Shown here in pieces: positions 44,040 through 54,558 of a stretch of 64,000 nt of DNA (its first letter is position 1; every line of letters begins with the position of its first letter). The notes beneath the pieces were generated by a model that saw only the letters and a list, made by a program, of their open reading frames with translations, did no database searches and was not told the origin of the DNA. The stretch is taken from assembly GCA_019637805.1 (NCBI GenBank), contig JAHBVB010000001.1, positions 509,875 through 573,874 on the forward strand. The letters run 5' to 3'. A program made the translations under genes and the position numbers. The DNA comes from Anaerolineales bacterium (lineage in GTDB: Bacteria; Chloroflexota; Anaerolineae; Anaerolineales; UBA11579).

Positions 44040-45692
<1,653 letters not shown>

Positions 45693-45730
45693 GAAATCCA
45701 CTCCATCGCGGCGGGCGAATTGATTTTCAG

Positions 45731-45759
45731 ATGATAACTGAAAGCCCTTTGCTTGTCCA
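45731..45759 (-). promoter_or_regulatory. Candidate promoter of the atpAGDC-mreB cluster
   Basis: On the minus strand TGGACA (45754-45759), 17-nt spacer, TATCAT (45731-45736), about 35 nt before the atpA start. Confidence 0.5.
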
Positions 45760-45774
45760 GTAATTCACAAACGC

Positions 45775-45820
45775 AACAAAAGAGACTTTGGGCCAAGGCG
45801 CTCGCCCAAAGCCTTTTGTT
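45775..45820. repeat. Two-tier inverted repeat between divergent atpA and J-domain gene
   Basis: Outer arms AACAAAAG / CTTTTGTT and inner arms CTTTGGGC / GCCCAAAG around a 10-nt loop. It lies between the two divergent promoters and can form a hairpin in either transcript or act as an operator. Confidence 0.55.
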
Positions 45821-45848
45821 TGGTTCAAAAGACTCGTGTGGGTATAAT
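45820..45848 (+). promoter_or_regulatory. Promoter of the J-domain protein gene
   Basis: TTGGTT (45820-45825), 17-nt spacer, TATAAT (45843-45848); the ATG is 12 nt downstream, so the leader would be only about 5 nt. Confidence 0.6.
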
Positions 45849-45860
45849 TCTACCTTTGTA

Positions 45861-46673
45861 ATGAAGAAATCCTCCCCAAAAACCAGCCTTTCCACCAGTG
45901 TGCGTCCCGATCTGGACGGCGTGCGCGCCAAAGTCCAGCGCCGGCGCGAATATTTGGACCTGCTGGAGACCGAACTGGGCAACACCCGCCGGGCTCTGCA
46001 GGAGTTCACCGACGTGTACAACCGGCGCGTGGCCCCGCTGGAGAAGCAGCGGGCGCGCCTGCGCCAGATGCTGGACGAGATCCTGGCTGACCAGGGGCCG
46101 CCCGCCAGCGGCTGGCTGGCCGGCCGCCGCGGCAAACCGTATGCGGCGCACAACCAGCCGCCCGAAGAGCCGGCCAGCGAGCAGGAACGCCTGCCCGCCA
46201 AGAAGCCCCTGGCGGCCAAGGACCCGGACTACGAGCGCAAACTGCGCGAGCTGTTCCGCCAGCTGGCCAAGCGTTATCACCCTGATGTGACCCATAACGC
46301 GGCCGAGAAGAAGCAACAGGAAGAGATCATGGCGCTGATCAACCAGGCCTATATGAACAAAGACCTGGAGACCTTGGAAACCGTGGCCAAGAGCCACCCG
46401 GCCAAAGCCGGCGGCAGCCTGGGGCCGGAAGCTGAATTCGCCCGGCTGACGCTGGAACTGCGCCAGCTGGACACGATGATCTTCGAAGTGGAGAACACGA
46501 TCCGCGAGCTGGATCTTTCGCCCGCCATGCAAATGCACACCGAGAGCAAAACCGAGCGCAACCGGCGAGACATCTTTGCCGACATGGAAAGCGAGTACCG
46601 CGCCCGCATCAGCGAGCTGGAGGAGCAGTTGTTGGGCCTGGGGGTCGAACCGAAAGACGTCAGCCGCAACTAG
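45861..46673 (+). CDS. Coiled-coil protein with a J domain
   Basis: A 270-residue cytosolic protein. Residues 10-70 form a coiled coil (RAKVQRRREYLDLLETELGNTRRALQEF); residues about 125-165 carry a truncated J domain (KLRELFRQLAKRYHPDVTHNAAEKKQQEEIMALINQAYMNKDLETL) with the HPD tripeptide that activates DnaK; and a final coiled coil ends in ISELEEQLLGLGVEPKD. It would recruit Hsp70 to an unknown client. Similar stand-alone J-coil proteins are common in Anaerolineae. It converges with ruvA (4-nt overlap) and is divergent from atpA. Confidence 0.8.
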   Translation: MKKSSPKTSLSTSVRPDLDGVRAKVQRRREYLDLLETELGNTRRALQEFTDVYNRRVAPLEKQRARLRQMLDEILADQGPPASGWLAGRRGKPYAAHNQPPEEPASEQERLPAKKPLAAKDPDYERKLRELFRQLAKRYHPDVTHNAAEKKQQEEIMALINQAYMNKDLETLETVAKSHPAKAGGSLGPEAEFARLTLELRQLDTMIFEVENTIRELDLSPAMQMHTESKTERNRRDIFADMESEYRARISELEEQLLGLGVEPKDVSRN

Positions 46674-47248
46674 CGACCGAAGTACTGCAAGGCCAGTTTT
46701 AGTTTTTCTTCCAGATCATCCGGGGCATCCTCTGGCAGGGACTGCAGGGCGGTTTGCGCTTCAACCACGCTGTAGCCCAGGCCGGTGAGCGCGGCCAGCA
46801 AGTCGCTGTCGCTGGTCTGGCGTTCCCAGGCGATCGCGTCGCCCTCGCCGGGCTGCACCTTATCGGCCAACTGCAGCAAGATCTTCTGGGCGGTCTTGGC
46901 GCCCACGCCCGGAACCTTGGCAATCAGCGAGCTGTCGCCGGCCAGCACGGCGCTGCGCAGCGCGCCGGGGGAGAGCTTGGAGAGGATCGCCAGCGCCAAA
47001 CGCGGGCCCACCCGATCGACACTCAACAGCAGTGTGAACAGCTGGCGCGCCTCCAGGCTGGGGAAGCCGTACAAGCTCAGCTCATTTTCACGCACCACCA
47101 GATAGGTATGCACGAAGAGACTCTGCCCCACCTGGGTCTCTTGCAGCAGCGGCAGGGGCACACTGACGCGCAGGCCGACCCCGGAGATCTCCAGGGTCAG
47201 GCCGCTCTCGTCGATGTGGGCCACCCGCCCGCTCAACGAAGCGATCAT
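46670..47248 (-). CDS. ruvA: Holliday junction branch migration protein RuvA
   Basis: A 192-residue subunit that binds four-way junctions and loads RuvB. OB-fold domain I (MIASLSGRVAHIDESGLTLEISGVGLRVSVP), HhH domain II (KLSPGALRSAVLAGDSSLIAKVPGVGAKTAQKILLQL) and C-terminal domain III (LLAALTGLGYSVVEAQTALQSL) are complete. It overlaps the upstream DUF4010 gene by 4 nt (ATGA). It is separated from ruvC by two membrane-protein genes, and ruvB is not in the window. Confidence 0.96.
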   Translation of the reverse strand: MIASLSGRVAHIDESGLTLEISGVGLRVSVPLPLLQETQVGQSLFVHTYLVVRENELSLYGFPSLEARQLFTLLLSVDRVGPRLALAILSKLSPGALRSAVLAGDSSLIAKVPGVGAKTAQKILLQLADKVQPGEGDAIAWERQTSDSDLLAALTGLGYSVVEAQTALQSLPEDAPDDLEEKLKLALQYFGR

Positions 47249-48504
47249 AGCAGGTAGGCTGCTCCCAAGCCCACAGTGAGGATCAATATCAGCCCCGGCA
47301 ATACCGTCCGGCGCAAACTGGGCGAGCCGACCAAGAGCACCATGCCGCCCTTGACCAGAGTGTTGGCCATAATGGCGTTCACCAGCGCCTTTGCGGCCAG
47401 GTCCAGGCTGAGGCCGCCGCTGCGCGCCAACTCCGCCAGCGAGAGTGTGATCGCGTCCACGTCGGCCAGGCCTGAGATGAAGCCAGCCAGCAGCACACCT
47501 GTATCGCCCAAGTATATTTGCGCACTGCGCGCCGCCAGCAGCACCAGGGCGTAGAGCAGGCCAAAGCGCAGCGCGGAAAGCAGATCGAAGGGGTTGGAGA
47601 AATGCACGGTGTCCTCGTCAGCGCGTCGTTTTGCCAGGGTGAGGAATACCGCGTAGCCCAGCCCAGCCAGGCCGGAGGCAAGCACAGGCGGCCATACCGC
47701 GCGCAGCAGGTCACCGTTCACCACCGCCACTTCAACCATCACTCGCGCGAACATCATTGTCCAGGCAACCAAAATGGCCAGGGCGAAGGGCTTGGCCATT
47801 TTGGGGAATTTGACGCTGCGTTGGGCAAAAGACAGGGTCACCGCGGTGCTGGAGACCAGGCCTCCCAGGAAGCCGGTGATGCGTATGCCATGGTCGGCCC
47901 CCAGCAGCTTGATCAGCACATAGCCTAAAAAGCTGATGCCGGAGATGAAGACCACCATCAGCCAGACTTGGAAGGGGTTGAGTACGTCAAACGGGGGCGG
48001 CCCCAAGGGCGCATTGGGCAGGATTGGCAGCACGATGGCCGTCACCGCGGCGAATTGCAGTGCCGCCAGAATGTCCTCGCGCGTGAGGGCTGCCACCAGC
48101 CTATCCGTCTCTATCTTCAAAGAGAGCAGCAAGGTCGCCCCGATGGCCACCGCCACGGCCAGCGCCAGGTAATTCCAGTAGCACAGCCCGCCCAGCAGCA
48201 TGGCCAGCAGCACGGAAACTTCCGTGGTGATGCCGACACGGCCCTTTTGCGTAGCTTCGCTGAAATAACCGATTGCGGTCAGCACCCCCACGAAGGCGAT
48301 GGCCGCGAAGTAAATCAGCGGCTGCTGGAACTGCTCAGACATGAAGGCAGCCAGGAAGCCGCTGGCCCCAATCAGCGCAAAAGTACGCTCACCAGCCAGG
48401 ATCTCTCGGCCCTGTCCGCCGTGAGAGTGCTCGCGCTGGAGACCGATAAGAAACCCCATGGCCATTGCCGCAAACAAATGAAAAAAGAGTTGGGGTTCCT
48501 CCAT
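47245..48504 (-). CDS. MgtC/SapB family DUF4010 membrane protein, copy 2
   Basis: A 419-residue membrane protein with about twelve hydrophobic segments. The N-terminal half is MgtC/SapB-like (MAMGFLIGLQREHSHGG, GERTFALIGASGFLAA, GITTEVSVLLAMLLGGLCYW); the C-terminal half is DUF4010 (SLAELARSGGLSLDLAAKALVNAIMANTLVKGGMVLL). The family is uncharacterised in transport terms; MgtC links it to Mg2+ stress. It is a close paralogue of the next gene upstream. ATG 48504 is preferred over a TTG at 48522. It overlaps ruvA. Confidence 0.85.
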   Translation of the reverse strand: MEEPQLFFHLFAAMAMGFLIGLQREHSHGGQGREILAGERTFALIGASGFLAAFMSEQFQQPLIYFAAIAFVGVLTAIGYFSEATQKGRVGITTEVSVLLAMLLGGLCYWNYLALAVAVAIGATLLLSLKIETDRLVAALTREDILAALQFAAVTAIVLPILPNAPLGPPPFDVLNPFQVWLMVVFISGISFLGYVLIKLLGADHGIRITGFLGGLVSSTAVTLSFAQRSVKFPKMAKPFALAILVAWTMMFARVMVEVAVVNGDLLRAVWPPVLASGLAGLGYAVFLTLAKRRADEDTVHFSNPFDLLSALRFGLLYALVLLAARSAQIYLGDTGVLLAGFISGLADVDAITLSLAELARSGGLSLDLAAKALVNAIMANTLVKGGMVLLVGSPSLRRTVLPGLILILTVGLGAAYLL

Positions 48505-48564
48505 CAGCGTGACCTGGGGCAATGGGGCTGGCTTTGCAGAAGCAAACGAGTTCCCGCGCTCATA

Positions 48565-49836
48565 CTAGAAGAGCCACACGGCAAGAATCGCCACGGCCAG
48601 CACGGCGATCAAGCCGGGCAGCAGCGTGCGGCGCAGGCCGGGTGAACCGAGCTGGAGCATGAGGAAGCCTTTAAAGGCCGTGTTGGTCACCGCTGCCAGC
48701 ACCAGGCCCTGGGTGGCCACGCGCACATCCAGGCCGCCGGCATTGGCCAGTTCCACCAGCGTCAGGGTGATGGCGTTGACATCAGCAAAGCCGGCGATGA
48801 AGCTGGAGAGCAAGATACCCTGGTCGCCCAAATAGAGCTGGGCGGCCCGTGAGACCAGCAGCACGAGCGCGTAGATCAGCCCGAAGCTGAGCGCTGTGCC
48901 CAGGCTGAACGGGTTGCTGAACTGCACCAGGCCGTTGGCCGGGCTGCGCGGGCGGGAGAACCACAAATAGGCCGCAATGCCGAAGCCGGTCAGACCGCTG
49001 GCCAGCAGCGGCAGCCAGGAGGCGCGCAGCAGATCCAAGTTGAGCACGGCCACCTGGAACAGGATGCGGGCGAACATGATCGCCCAGGCGACCATGATGG
49101 CCACGGCCAGGGCGCGCACGATGCCCTTCTCTTTGCTGCGCCGGGAGAGCGCCAGGGTGACCGCCGTGCTGGAGACCAGGCCGCCGAGCACGCCGGTGAT
49201 GCCGATGCCGGTGTCATTGTCGAGCAGCTTGATCAGCACATAGCCCAAAAAGCTGATGCCGGAGATGAAAACCACCATCAGCCATATCTTGAAAGGATCG
49301 AGTACATCGAAGGGCGGCGGGAACAGGACCCCGCTGGGCAGCAGGGGCAGCACAATGGCGCTGATCACGGCGAACTGCAGGGCTGCGAAAATGTCCTCGC
49401 GGGTCAGGGCGGTGACCAGGCGGTCAGTTTCCAGCTTGATGGAGAGGATCAGGGCAGTGATCACGCCGAGTGAAACCGCCAAACCCACATAGTTCCAATA
49501 ACACAACCCGCCCAGCAGCACCGTCACCAGGATGGCCGCTTCAGTGGTCATGCCGAAGTGTTCGTTGCGGGCCTTGAAGACATAGCCGATGACCAGCAGC
49601 AGGCCGACCGCCATGAGGAGGCCGAAGAAGATCAGCGGCTGGCGAAACTGGTCTGAGGCCATGGCGGCCAGGGCGCCGCTTAGACCGATCAGGGCGAAAG
49701 TGCGCTCGCCGGCCGGCAGGGTTTGCACCCCGTTGGCTTTGCCGCCCTCGCGGTGCGAAAACTCACGCTGCAAACCGATGGAAAAACCAATCGCCATTGC
49801 GGCGCCGAATCGAATAAATAGTTCAATATCGCTCAT
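48565..49836 (-). CDS. MgtC/SapB family DUF4010 membrane protein, copy 1
   Basis: A 423-residue paralogue of the downstream gene with the same order: MAIGFSIGLQREFSHREGG, AGERTFALIGLSGALAAM, FGMTTEAAILVTVLLGGLCYW, and a DUF4010 half ending LANAGGLDVRVATQGLVLAAVTNTAFKGFLML. The two share many identical stretches such as ALTREDI-AALQFA and VFISGISFLGYVLIKLL, so they arose by tandem duplication and then diverged. ATG 49836 lies 6 nt after the ruvC stop, so it is in the yebC-ruvC transcript. Function unknown. Confidence 0.85.
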   Translation of the reverse strand: MSDIELFIRFGAAMAIGFSIGLQREFSHREGGKANGVQTLPAGERTFALIGLSGALAAMASDQFRQPLIFFGLLMAVGLLLVIGYVFKARNEHFGMTTEAAILVTVLLGGLCYWNYVGLAVSLGVITALILSIKLETDRLVTALTREDIFAALQFAVISAIVLPLLPSGVLFPPPFDVLDPFKIWLMVVFISGISFLGYVLIKLLDNDTGIGITGVLGGLVSSTAVTLALSRRSKEKGIVRALAVAIMVAWAIMFARILFQVAVLNLDLLRASWLPLLASGLTGFGIAAYLWFSRPRSPANGLVQFSNPFSLGTALSFGLIYALVLLVSRAAQLYLGDQGILLSSFIAGFADVNAITLTLVELANAGGLDVRVATQGLVLAAVTNTAFKGFLMLQLGSPGLRRTLLPGLIAVLAVAILAVWLF

Positions 49837-49842
49837 AAGACC

Positions 49843-50343
49843 CTATCCATTCTGGGCAATCAACTGCTGGGTGCGCTGCGTATTCAGATGGCAGATGGCC
49901 ACCGCCAGGGCATCGGCGGCATCATCCGGCTTAGGCAGCTCCGGCAGGTCCAGCAGGGCACGCACCATGCTTTGAATCTGGCCTTTGTCTGCCCCGCCGT
50001 AGCCGCTGACAGCCTGCTTGACCTGGTTGGGGTTGTAGTCGCTGGTGGGCACGCCCGCCAGCTGCAGGGCCAGCAGCACCACACCGCGCGCCTGGCCTAC
50101 GCTCATGGCGGTGCGCACATTGCGCTGAAAGAACAAGGATTCGACGGCCGCAGTGTGCGGCTGGTGGCGGGTGAGCAGGTCGTTGAGCGAGTGGAAGATG
50201 ACCTGCAGGCGCTCGGCCCCGGGCATTTCCGCCGGGGTCAGGATCACGCCCCAGTCCAGGGCGCGCAGGTCGCCGTTGGCGGCGCGCTGCACCACACCGT
50301 AGCCGGTGATGGCGGTGCCAGGGTCGATCCCGATCGCCAGCAT
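49843..50343 (-). CDS. ruvC: Crossover junction endodeoxyribonuclease RuvC
   Basis: A 166-residue resolvase that cleaves Holliday junctions. RNase H-like fold with first acidic residue in MLAIGIDPGTAITGYG, then AAVESLFFQRNVRTAMSVGQARGVVL with the Glu, YNPNQVKQAVSGYGGADKGQIQSMV and DDAADALAVAICH with the last Asp pair. ATG 50343 is preceded by AAGG; longer frames to 50760 run through yebC and are rejected. It lies 7 nt after yebC. Confidence 0.96.
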   Translation of the reverse strand: MLAIGIDPGTAITGYGVVQRAANGDLRALDWGVILTPAEMPGAERLQVIFHSLNDLLTRHQPHTAAVESLFFQRNVRTAMSVGQARGVVLLALQLAGVPTSDYNPNQVKQAVSGYGGADKGQIQSMVRALLDLPELPKPDDAADALAVAICHLNTQRTQQLIAQNG

Positions 50344-50350
50344 AAGGCCC

Positions 50351-51106
50351 TTAGGCGGAGGCGAGTTGCTCCAGGGCAGCGTCGCTGATGTTGAGGTTGG
50401 AGGCGACGCTTTGCACGTCGTCCAGGTCTTCCAGCGCTTCGATGGTGCGCATGACCTGGATGGTCTCGGACGGGCCCAGATCCATCTCCTGGTTGGGCTG
50501 CATGCGCAGGCCGGCGTCGCTGATGGCAATGCCGGCGTTGCGCAAGGCGTCGCCGATCTGCTTGAAGGCTGCCACCGGGCCGGTGATCTCGGCCTGGCCG
50601 TCTTCGACCCATACATCGTCGGCGCCGGCTTCGGCGGCCAGTTCAAAGAGCTGCTCTTCCGTATGCTCGCCGGCGGGGAAAGCGAAGAAGGCGATCTGGG
50701 TGAACTGCCAGGCCACCGAGCCGCCCTCGCCCAAGCTACCGCCGCTGCGCGAGAGCACATGGCGCAGTTCGGAGACAGTGCGGTTGCGGTTGTCGGAGAC
50801 GCAGTCGATGATCAGCGCCACGCCGTGCGGGGCATAGCCTTCGTAGGTGATCTGCTCAAGAGCGGCGGCGTCTTTGCCCTCGCCGGTGCCGCGCTGGATG
50901 GCGCGCTCGATGTTGGCGACGGGCATGCTTTCAGCGCGGGCCTTTTCAACGGCGACGCGCAGGGTGAAGTTGGTGTCGGGGTTGCCGCCGCCTTCACGGG
51001 CGGCGATGGCGATCTCCCGCGCCAGACGGGTGAAGACCTGGCCGCGCTTGGCGTCGGTGACCGCTTTTTTGCGTTTGATAGTGGACCATTTACTGTGACC
51101 GGACAT
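50351..51106 (-). CDS. yebC: YebC/TACO1-type regulator
   Basis: A 251-residue YebC protein: MSGHSKWSTIKRKKAVTDAKRGQVFTRLAREI at the N-terminus, RAIQRGTGEGKDAAALEQITYEGYAPHGVALIIDC in the middle. YebC proteins were first described as transcription regulators and more recently as ribosome-associated factors that relieve stalling at proline-rich sequences, which fits the adjacent tRNA-Pro gene though that link is speculative. Its promoter TATAAT (about 51140-51145, minus strand) leaves a leader of some 30 nt with AAAGG. It leads the yebC-ruvC-DUF4010-DUF4010-ruvA operon. Confidence 0.95.
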   Translation of the reverse strand: MSGHSKWSTIKRKKAVTDAKRGQVFTRLAREIAIAAREGGGNPDTNFTLRVAVEKARAESMPVANIERAIQRGTGEGKDAAALEQITYEGYAPHGVALIIDCVSDNRNRTVSELRHVLSRSGGSLGEGGSVAWQFTQIAFFAFPAGEHTEEQLFELAAEAGADDVWVEDGQAEITGPVAAFKQIGDALRNAGIAISDAGLRMQPNQEMDLGPSETIQVMRTIEALEDLDDVQSVASNLNISDAALEQLASA

Positions 51107-51185
51107 ATATTGGAACCTTTGTTTGGGTTAAGAGAAAAAATTATACCATCGCGCCCTTTGGCGTCATTTTAGAGCCAGGCGGGCT

Positions 51186-51213
51186 TTGAAAGCCACAAAA
51201 TACGCGATACAAT
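51186..51213 (+). promoter_or_regulatory. Promoter of tRNA-Pro
   Basis: TTGAAA (51186-51191), 16-nt spacer, TACAAT (51208-51213), about 40 nt before the tRNA. Confidence 0.6.
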
Positions 51214-51259
51214 CTGCGCTCACCGTTTGGCTGCCGCCAGAAAGGCAACCTTACATATT

Positions 51260-51336
<77 letters not shown>

Positions 51337-51385
51337 GAAAAGCCGGCAAAGTTCATAAAAATGAACTTTGCCGGCTTTTCGTTTT
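51337..51385 (+). terminator. Terminator of tRNA-Pro
   Basis: Perfect 20-bp stem (51337-51356 with 51361-51380) around an AAAA loop, followed by GTTTT. It can act on both strands. Confidence 0.9.
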
Positions 51386-51456
51386 CCAGAAACAAACTTA
51401 CCAAAACCTACAAGCTACTTCTCATCCTGATTGAACAAAGGTTTCAAGCTTCAGGC

Positions 51457-51485
51457 TTGTTCGCGCCTGACGGGCGCACTATAAC
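51457..51485 (+). promoter_or_regulatory. Promoter of the iron transporter operon
   Basis: TTGTTC (51457-51462), 17-nt spacer, TATAAC (51480-51485). The expected start at about 51492 is at the edge of a perfect palindrome. Confidence 0.65.
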
Positions 51486-51491
51486 CACGCC

Positions 51492-51509
51492 TGTCAGCAA
51501 AGGCTGACA
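51492..51509. promoter_or_regulatory. 7-4-7 palindrome at the start of the iron operon transcript
   Basis: TGTCAGC-AAAG-GCTGACA, a perfect inverted repeat beginning at the predicted transcription start. It may be the operator of an iron regulator or a small 5' hairpin. It does not match the Fur box or the DtxR box. Confidence 0.55.
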
Positions 51510-51540
51510 AATTCTCAGACCCTTTAGGAGTTTGTTGCAC

Positions 51541-52617
51541 ATGCGCAAAACCCAATTCGCCTGGTTGGCTGTGGTGCTGCTGGTGACCGCCGCTTGCGGC
51601 GCGCCCAGCCCAGCCAACCAGGAAGTTGCAGCCCCAGAGGCTGCTGTAGAAGCCCCGGCCGAAGACGTTGTGGCCGAGGAGACTGGCCCCGCAGCCCTTG
51701 TGGAAGACGGCGCCTACCCGGTGACCATCGCCCACAAGTATGGCGAGACCACCATCACAGAGCTCCCCGACCGCATCGTGCTGGTGGGCCTGACCGAGCA
51801 GGATGCCCTGCTGGCCCTGGGCGTGGTGCCCGTGGCCACCCGCGAGTGGTACGGCGAGAAGCCGGGGGCCATCTTCCCCTGGGCCGAAAGTTACCTGGGC
51901 GACGCCCAAACCCCGCTGGTGCTCTCCAGCGCCGAGCTCAACTTCGAGCAGATCGCCGGCTTGAACCCCGACCTGATCGTGGGCTTGTATTCGGGCATCA
52001 CGCAGGACGAATACGACACCCTCAGCCAGATCGCTCCGGTGGTGGCCCAACCCGCCGCATACGCCGATTGGGGCATCCCCTGGCAGGAGATCACTCTGGT
52101 GATCGGCCAGATCGTCGGCCAGCCGCAGCGGGCTGCCAACCTGGTGGCTGAGGTGGAAGGCAAGTTCGCTGCCGCCCAGCAGCAGTATCCGCAGTTCGTG
52201 GGCGCCAGCGGTGTTGTCAATTCGCCCTGGGGTTACCCGGACAATTACTACATCTACGGCCCGCAGGATGTGCGCGGCCGCATCATGACCAACCTGGGCT
52301 TCGTCATTCCAGCGGAGATCGGTGAGCTGGTGGGGGATGCCTTTGGCGCCAGCGTCAGTCGCGAGCGCCTGGACCTGGTGGACCTGGATGTGATCATCTG
52401 GCTATTCAATACTGCCGAAGAAGGGGCTGCCTACCGCGCAGAGCCTGTGTATCAGCAGTTGAACGTCTACGCCGAAGGACGCGACATCCTGCTGACTGCA
52501 GACCAGCCGCTGTACGACGCCATGAACTTCGGCACCGTGCTGAGCCTGGACTATGTGGTCAGCGAGCTGCCGCCATTATTGGTGGCCGCTCTGGACGGCA
52601 ACCCAGCCACCCAGTAA
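51541..52617 (+). CDS. Iron-siderophore/haem-type ABC transporter substrate-binding lipoprotein
   Basis: A 358-residue binding protein of the FepB/FecB class. Lipobox LVTAAC, an Ala/Pro/Glu linker, and the periplasmic-binding fold with PDRIVLVGLTEQDALLALGVVPVATREW, FEQIAGLNPDLIVGLYSGIT and LDLVDLDVIIWLFN. It captures a ferric complex or haem at the outer face of the membrane and passes it to the FecCD permeases encoded downstream. ATG 51541 is used because AGGAG (51526-51530) is 10 nt upstream; TTG 51532 is only 1 nt away. The same AGGAG-10-nt-ATG layout occurs at 970. A 15-bp hairpin follows. Confidence 0.9.
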   Translation: MRKTQFAWLAVVLLVTAACGAPSPANQEVAAPEAAVEAPAEDVVAEETGPAALVEDGAYPVTIAHKYGETTITELPDRIVLVGLTEQDALLALGVVPVATREWYGEKPGAIFPWAESYLGDAQTPLVLSSAELNFEQIAGLNPDLIVGLYSGITQDEYDTLSQIAPVVAQPAAYADWGIPWQEITLVIGQIVGQPQRAANLVAEVEGKFAAAQQQYPQFVGASGVVNSPWGYPDNYYIYGPQDVRGRIMTNLGFVIPAEIGELVGDAFGASVSRERLDLVDLDVIIWLFNTAEEGAAYRAEPVYQQLNVYAEGRDILLTADQPLYDAMNFGTVLSLDYVVSELPPLLVAALDGNPATQ

Positions 52618-52646
52618 TCCCGCTGCCCTTTTGGCGCAGTCGGCGT

Positions 52647-52683
52647 GGCCGGTCGTTCATTCTGATGGAATGAACGACCGGCC
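52647..52683 (+). terminator. Intercistronic hairpin after the iron binding-protein gene
   Basis: Perfect 15-bp stem GGCCGGTCGTTCATT / AATGAACGACCGGCC with a 7-nt loop and no T-run. It is placed like the hairpin after znuA, and probably reduces readthrough or protects the upstream mRNA. Confidence 0.7.
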
Positions 52684-52712
52684 CGTGCCGTATAGAAGAA
52701 AGGCTGTAGAGG

Positions 52713-53534
52713 ATGCACCCCATTGAAGAATCGCTGGCCAGGCTGGGCCAGCTGTATCAGGAGGGCCGCGACCGCTTGCTGGCGCAGCCCGATGACCAGC
52801 CGGGTTGGATGAGCGTGCGGCAACTGGCCGACGCCCAAGGCCCGGCGCTGGCCGAGGTGATCGAACGCACGCGCAAAAATTGTCCCGCTGACCAGCTGCG
52901 CCCACCGGCGATGCTGTGGTTCGGGCACTACATCTATCCCATCCAGCTGGTGGCCATGGCCATGTTCCTGGTGGAACAGCGTGTTCCCGACCTGAGGGCC
53001 GACAGCCTGCAAGTGCGCTTTGATGAGCAGGCCGGCATCGCCGGGCTGGCCTGGATTGGGCGCGGCTTTATGGCCCTGCCCGGCGACCCGGCCGCAGACC
53101 ACCCGGACTGCGAAGTCGTCGCCGACCGGGACGCGCTGCGCGAGGTGCTGCGCGCCAGACTGATCGAGAGCTTCACACCCGTGGTGGATGCGACCTTCGC
53201 ATACAGCCGCTTGGGAAGATCCGCCATGTGGTCCACCGCGGCAGACTATTGCGCCTACGCTTTGATGTGGCTGGGCGAGCTGATGGGCAATGAGCTGATC
53301 GGGGCGCAGGAAAGCCGGGCTTTTGCGGCGGTGCCTTCTTTGCTCAGCCTGCGCAACGATTTGATCGCCGTGGAACACCTTGGCGAGACGCACTACATGG
53401 TCAATCGCAATTCCTGCTGCCTGTACTATCGCACCGACAATGGCGGCATGTGTTCCTCCTGCCCGCACCGCCCGCTGGAAGAACGCGTAGAGATGGTCCG
53501 CAAGCATATTGAGGAAGAGCACGCCCACGCGTAG
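52713..53534 (+). CDS. FhuF-like 2Fe-2S ferric reductase
   Basis: A 273-residue cytosolic protein with the C-terminal FhuF Cys pattern: [16 protein letters not shown], i.e. CC-x10-C-x2-C, which binds a 2Fe-2S cluster. FhuF proteins reduce ferric siderophores in the cytosol to release iron. The N-terminal part ([21 protein letters not shown]..) is the variable helical domain of the family. It lies between the binding-protein and permease genes, so the transporter most likely imports a ferric-siderophore. An AAAGG-like site lies 9 nt before the ATG. Confidence 0.88.
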   Translation: MHPIEESLARLGQLYQEGRDRLLAQPDDQPGWMSVRQLADAQGPALAEVIERTRKNCPADQLRPPAMLWFGHYIYPIQLVAMAMFLVEQRVPDLRADSLQVRFDEQAGIAGLAWIGRGFMALPGDPAADHPDCEVVADRDALREVLRARLIESFTPVVDATFAYSRLGRSAMWSTAADYCAYALMWLGELMGNELIGAQESRAFAAVPSLLSLRNDLIAVEHLGETHYMVNRNSCCLYYRTDNGGMCSSCPHRPLEERVEMVRKHIEEEHAHA

Positions 53535-53538
53535 CAGC

Positions 53539-54558
53539 ATGTCTGGCCAACCCGCTTCTCAAACCCGCCCTTGGCTGCTCTTCAGCCTGCTGCCCGTGGC
53601 CGGCGCCATTTTGGTCTTGGCGGCGCTGGGCAGCATTGCCTTTGGCGCAGCAGACATCAATCTTCAGGATGTGCTGGCTTCCTTCTCGCAATTCGACGCA
53701 AAGGACACTGGGCACCTGATCATTCAGACTTTGCGGCTGCCGCGCGCCCTGACGGCAATCCTAGTCGGCGCGGCGCTGGGCGTAGCCGGCGCCATCATGC
53801 AGGGGCTGACGCGCAACCCGCTGGCTGACCCGGGCCTGTTGGGGATCGAAGCCGGCGCCACTTTGGCTGTGGTCAGCGGCATCTTCCTGTTCAAGATCAG
53901 CGCCCTGCCGGTGTATGCCCTGTTCGCCTTTGTGGGCGGCACGCTGACCGTGCTGGCTGTGTATGCGCTGAGCGCCATGGGCCGGGGCGGCGTCACGCCA
54001 TACAAACTGACCATCGTCGGCGCGGCGCTGACCGCCCTGCTGGCCTCGCTGACCACCACTATATTGCTTTTTGATCAGCGCTCACTGGAAGAAGTGCGTT
54101 TTTGGCTGGCGGGCAGTGTAGCCGGACGCAGCATGGAGCTGGTCACGCAGAGCCTGCCCTTTATTTTGGGCGGCCTGATCCTGGCGCTGATCTTTGGCCG
54201 GCAGATCACCACACTCTCGCTGGGCGAAGACGTGGCGCGCGGCCTGGGGCAAAACGTGGCCTGGATCAAAGCGATCAGCGCCGTGATCGTGGTGGTGCTG
54301 GCCGGCGGCGCAGTGGCGCTGGCCGGGCCGATAGGCTTTATTGGCCTGGTAGTGCCGCACATGGTGCGCATGTTCACCGGAGTGGACTACCGCTGGATCC
54401 TGCCGTACGCGGCGCTGGTAGGCGCCAGCCTGCTGGTGCTCTCTGACTTGGTGGGGCGCGTGCTGGTGCGCCCGCTGGAGATGCCCGTGGGCATCATGAC
54501 CGCCGCCATTGGCGGGCCGGTCTTCATCTACTTGGTTCGCTCCAAGATCAAACGATGA
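53539..54558 (+). CDS. FecCD-type iron-siderophore permease
   Basis: A 339-residue permease with nine or ten membrane segments. Family motifs are [43 protein letters not shown] and [31 protein letters not shown] 53539 is chosen, 4 nt after the reductase stop. It pairs with the next permease, whose gene starts within its stop codon (ATGA), to form a heterodimeric channel. Confidence 0.92.
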   Translation: MSGQPASQTRPWLLFSLLPVAGAILVLAALGSIAFGAADINLQDVLASFSQFDAKDTGHLIIQTLRLPRALTAILVGAALGVAGAIMQGLTRNPLADPGLLGIEAGATLAVVSGIFLFKISALPVYALFAFVGGTLTVLAVYALSAMGRGGVTPYKLTIVGAALTALLASLTTTILLFDQRSLEEVRFWLAGSVAGRSMELVTQSLPFILGGLILALIFGRQITTLSLGEDVARGLGQNVAWIKAISAVIVVVLAGGAVALAGPIGFIGLVVPHMVRMFTGVDYRWILPYAALVGASLLVLSDLVGRVLVRPLEMPVGIMTAAIGGPVFIYLVRSKIKR

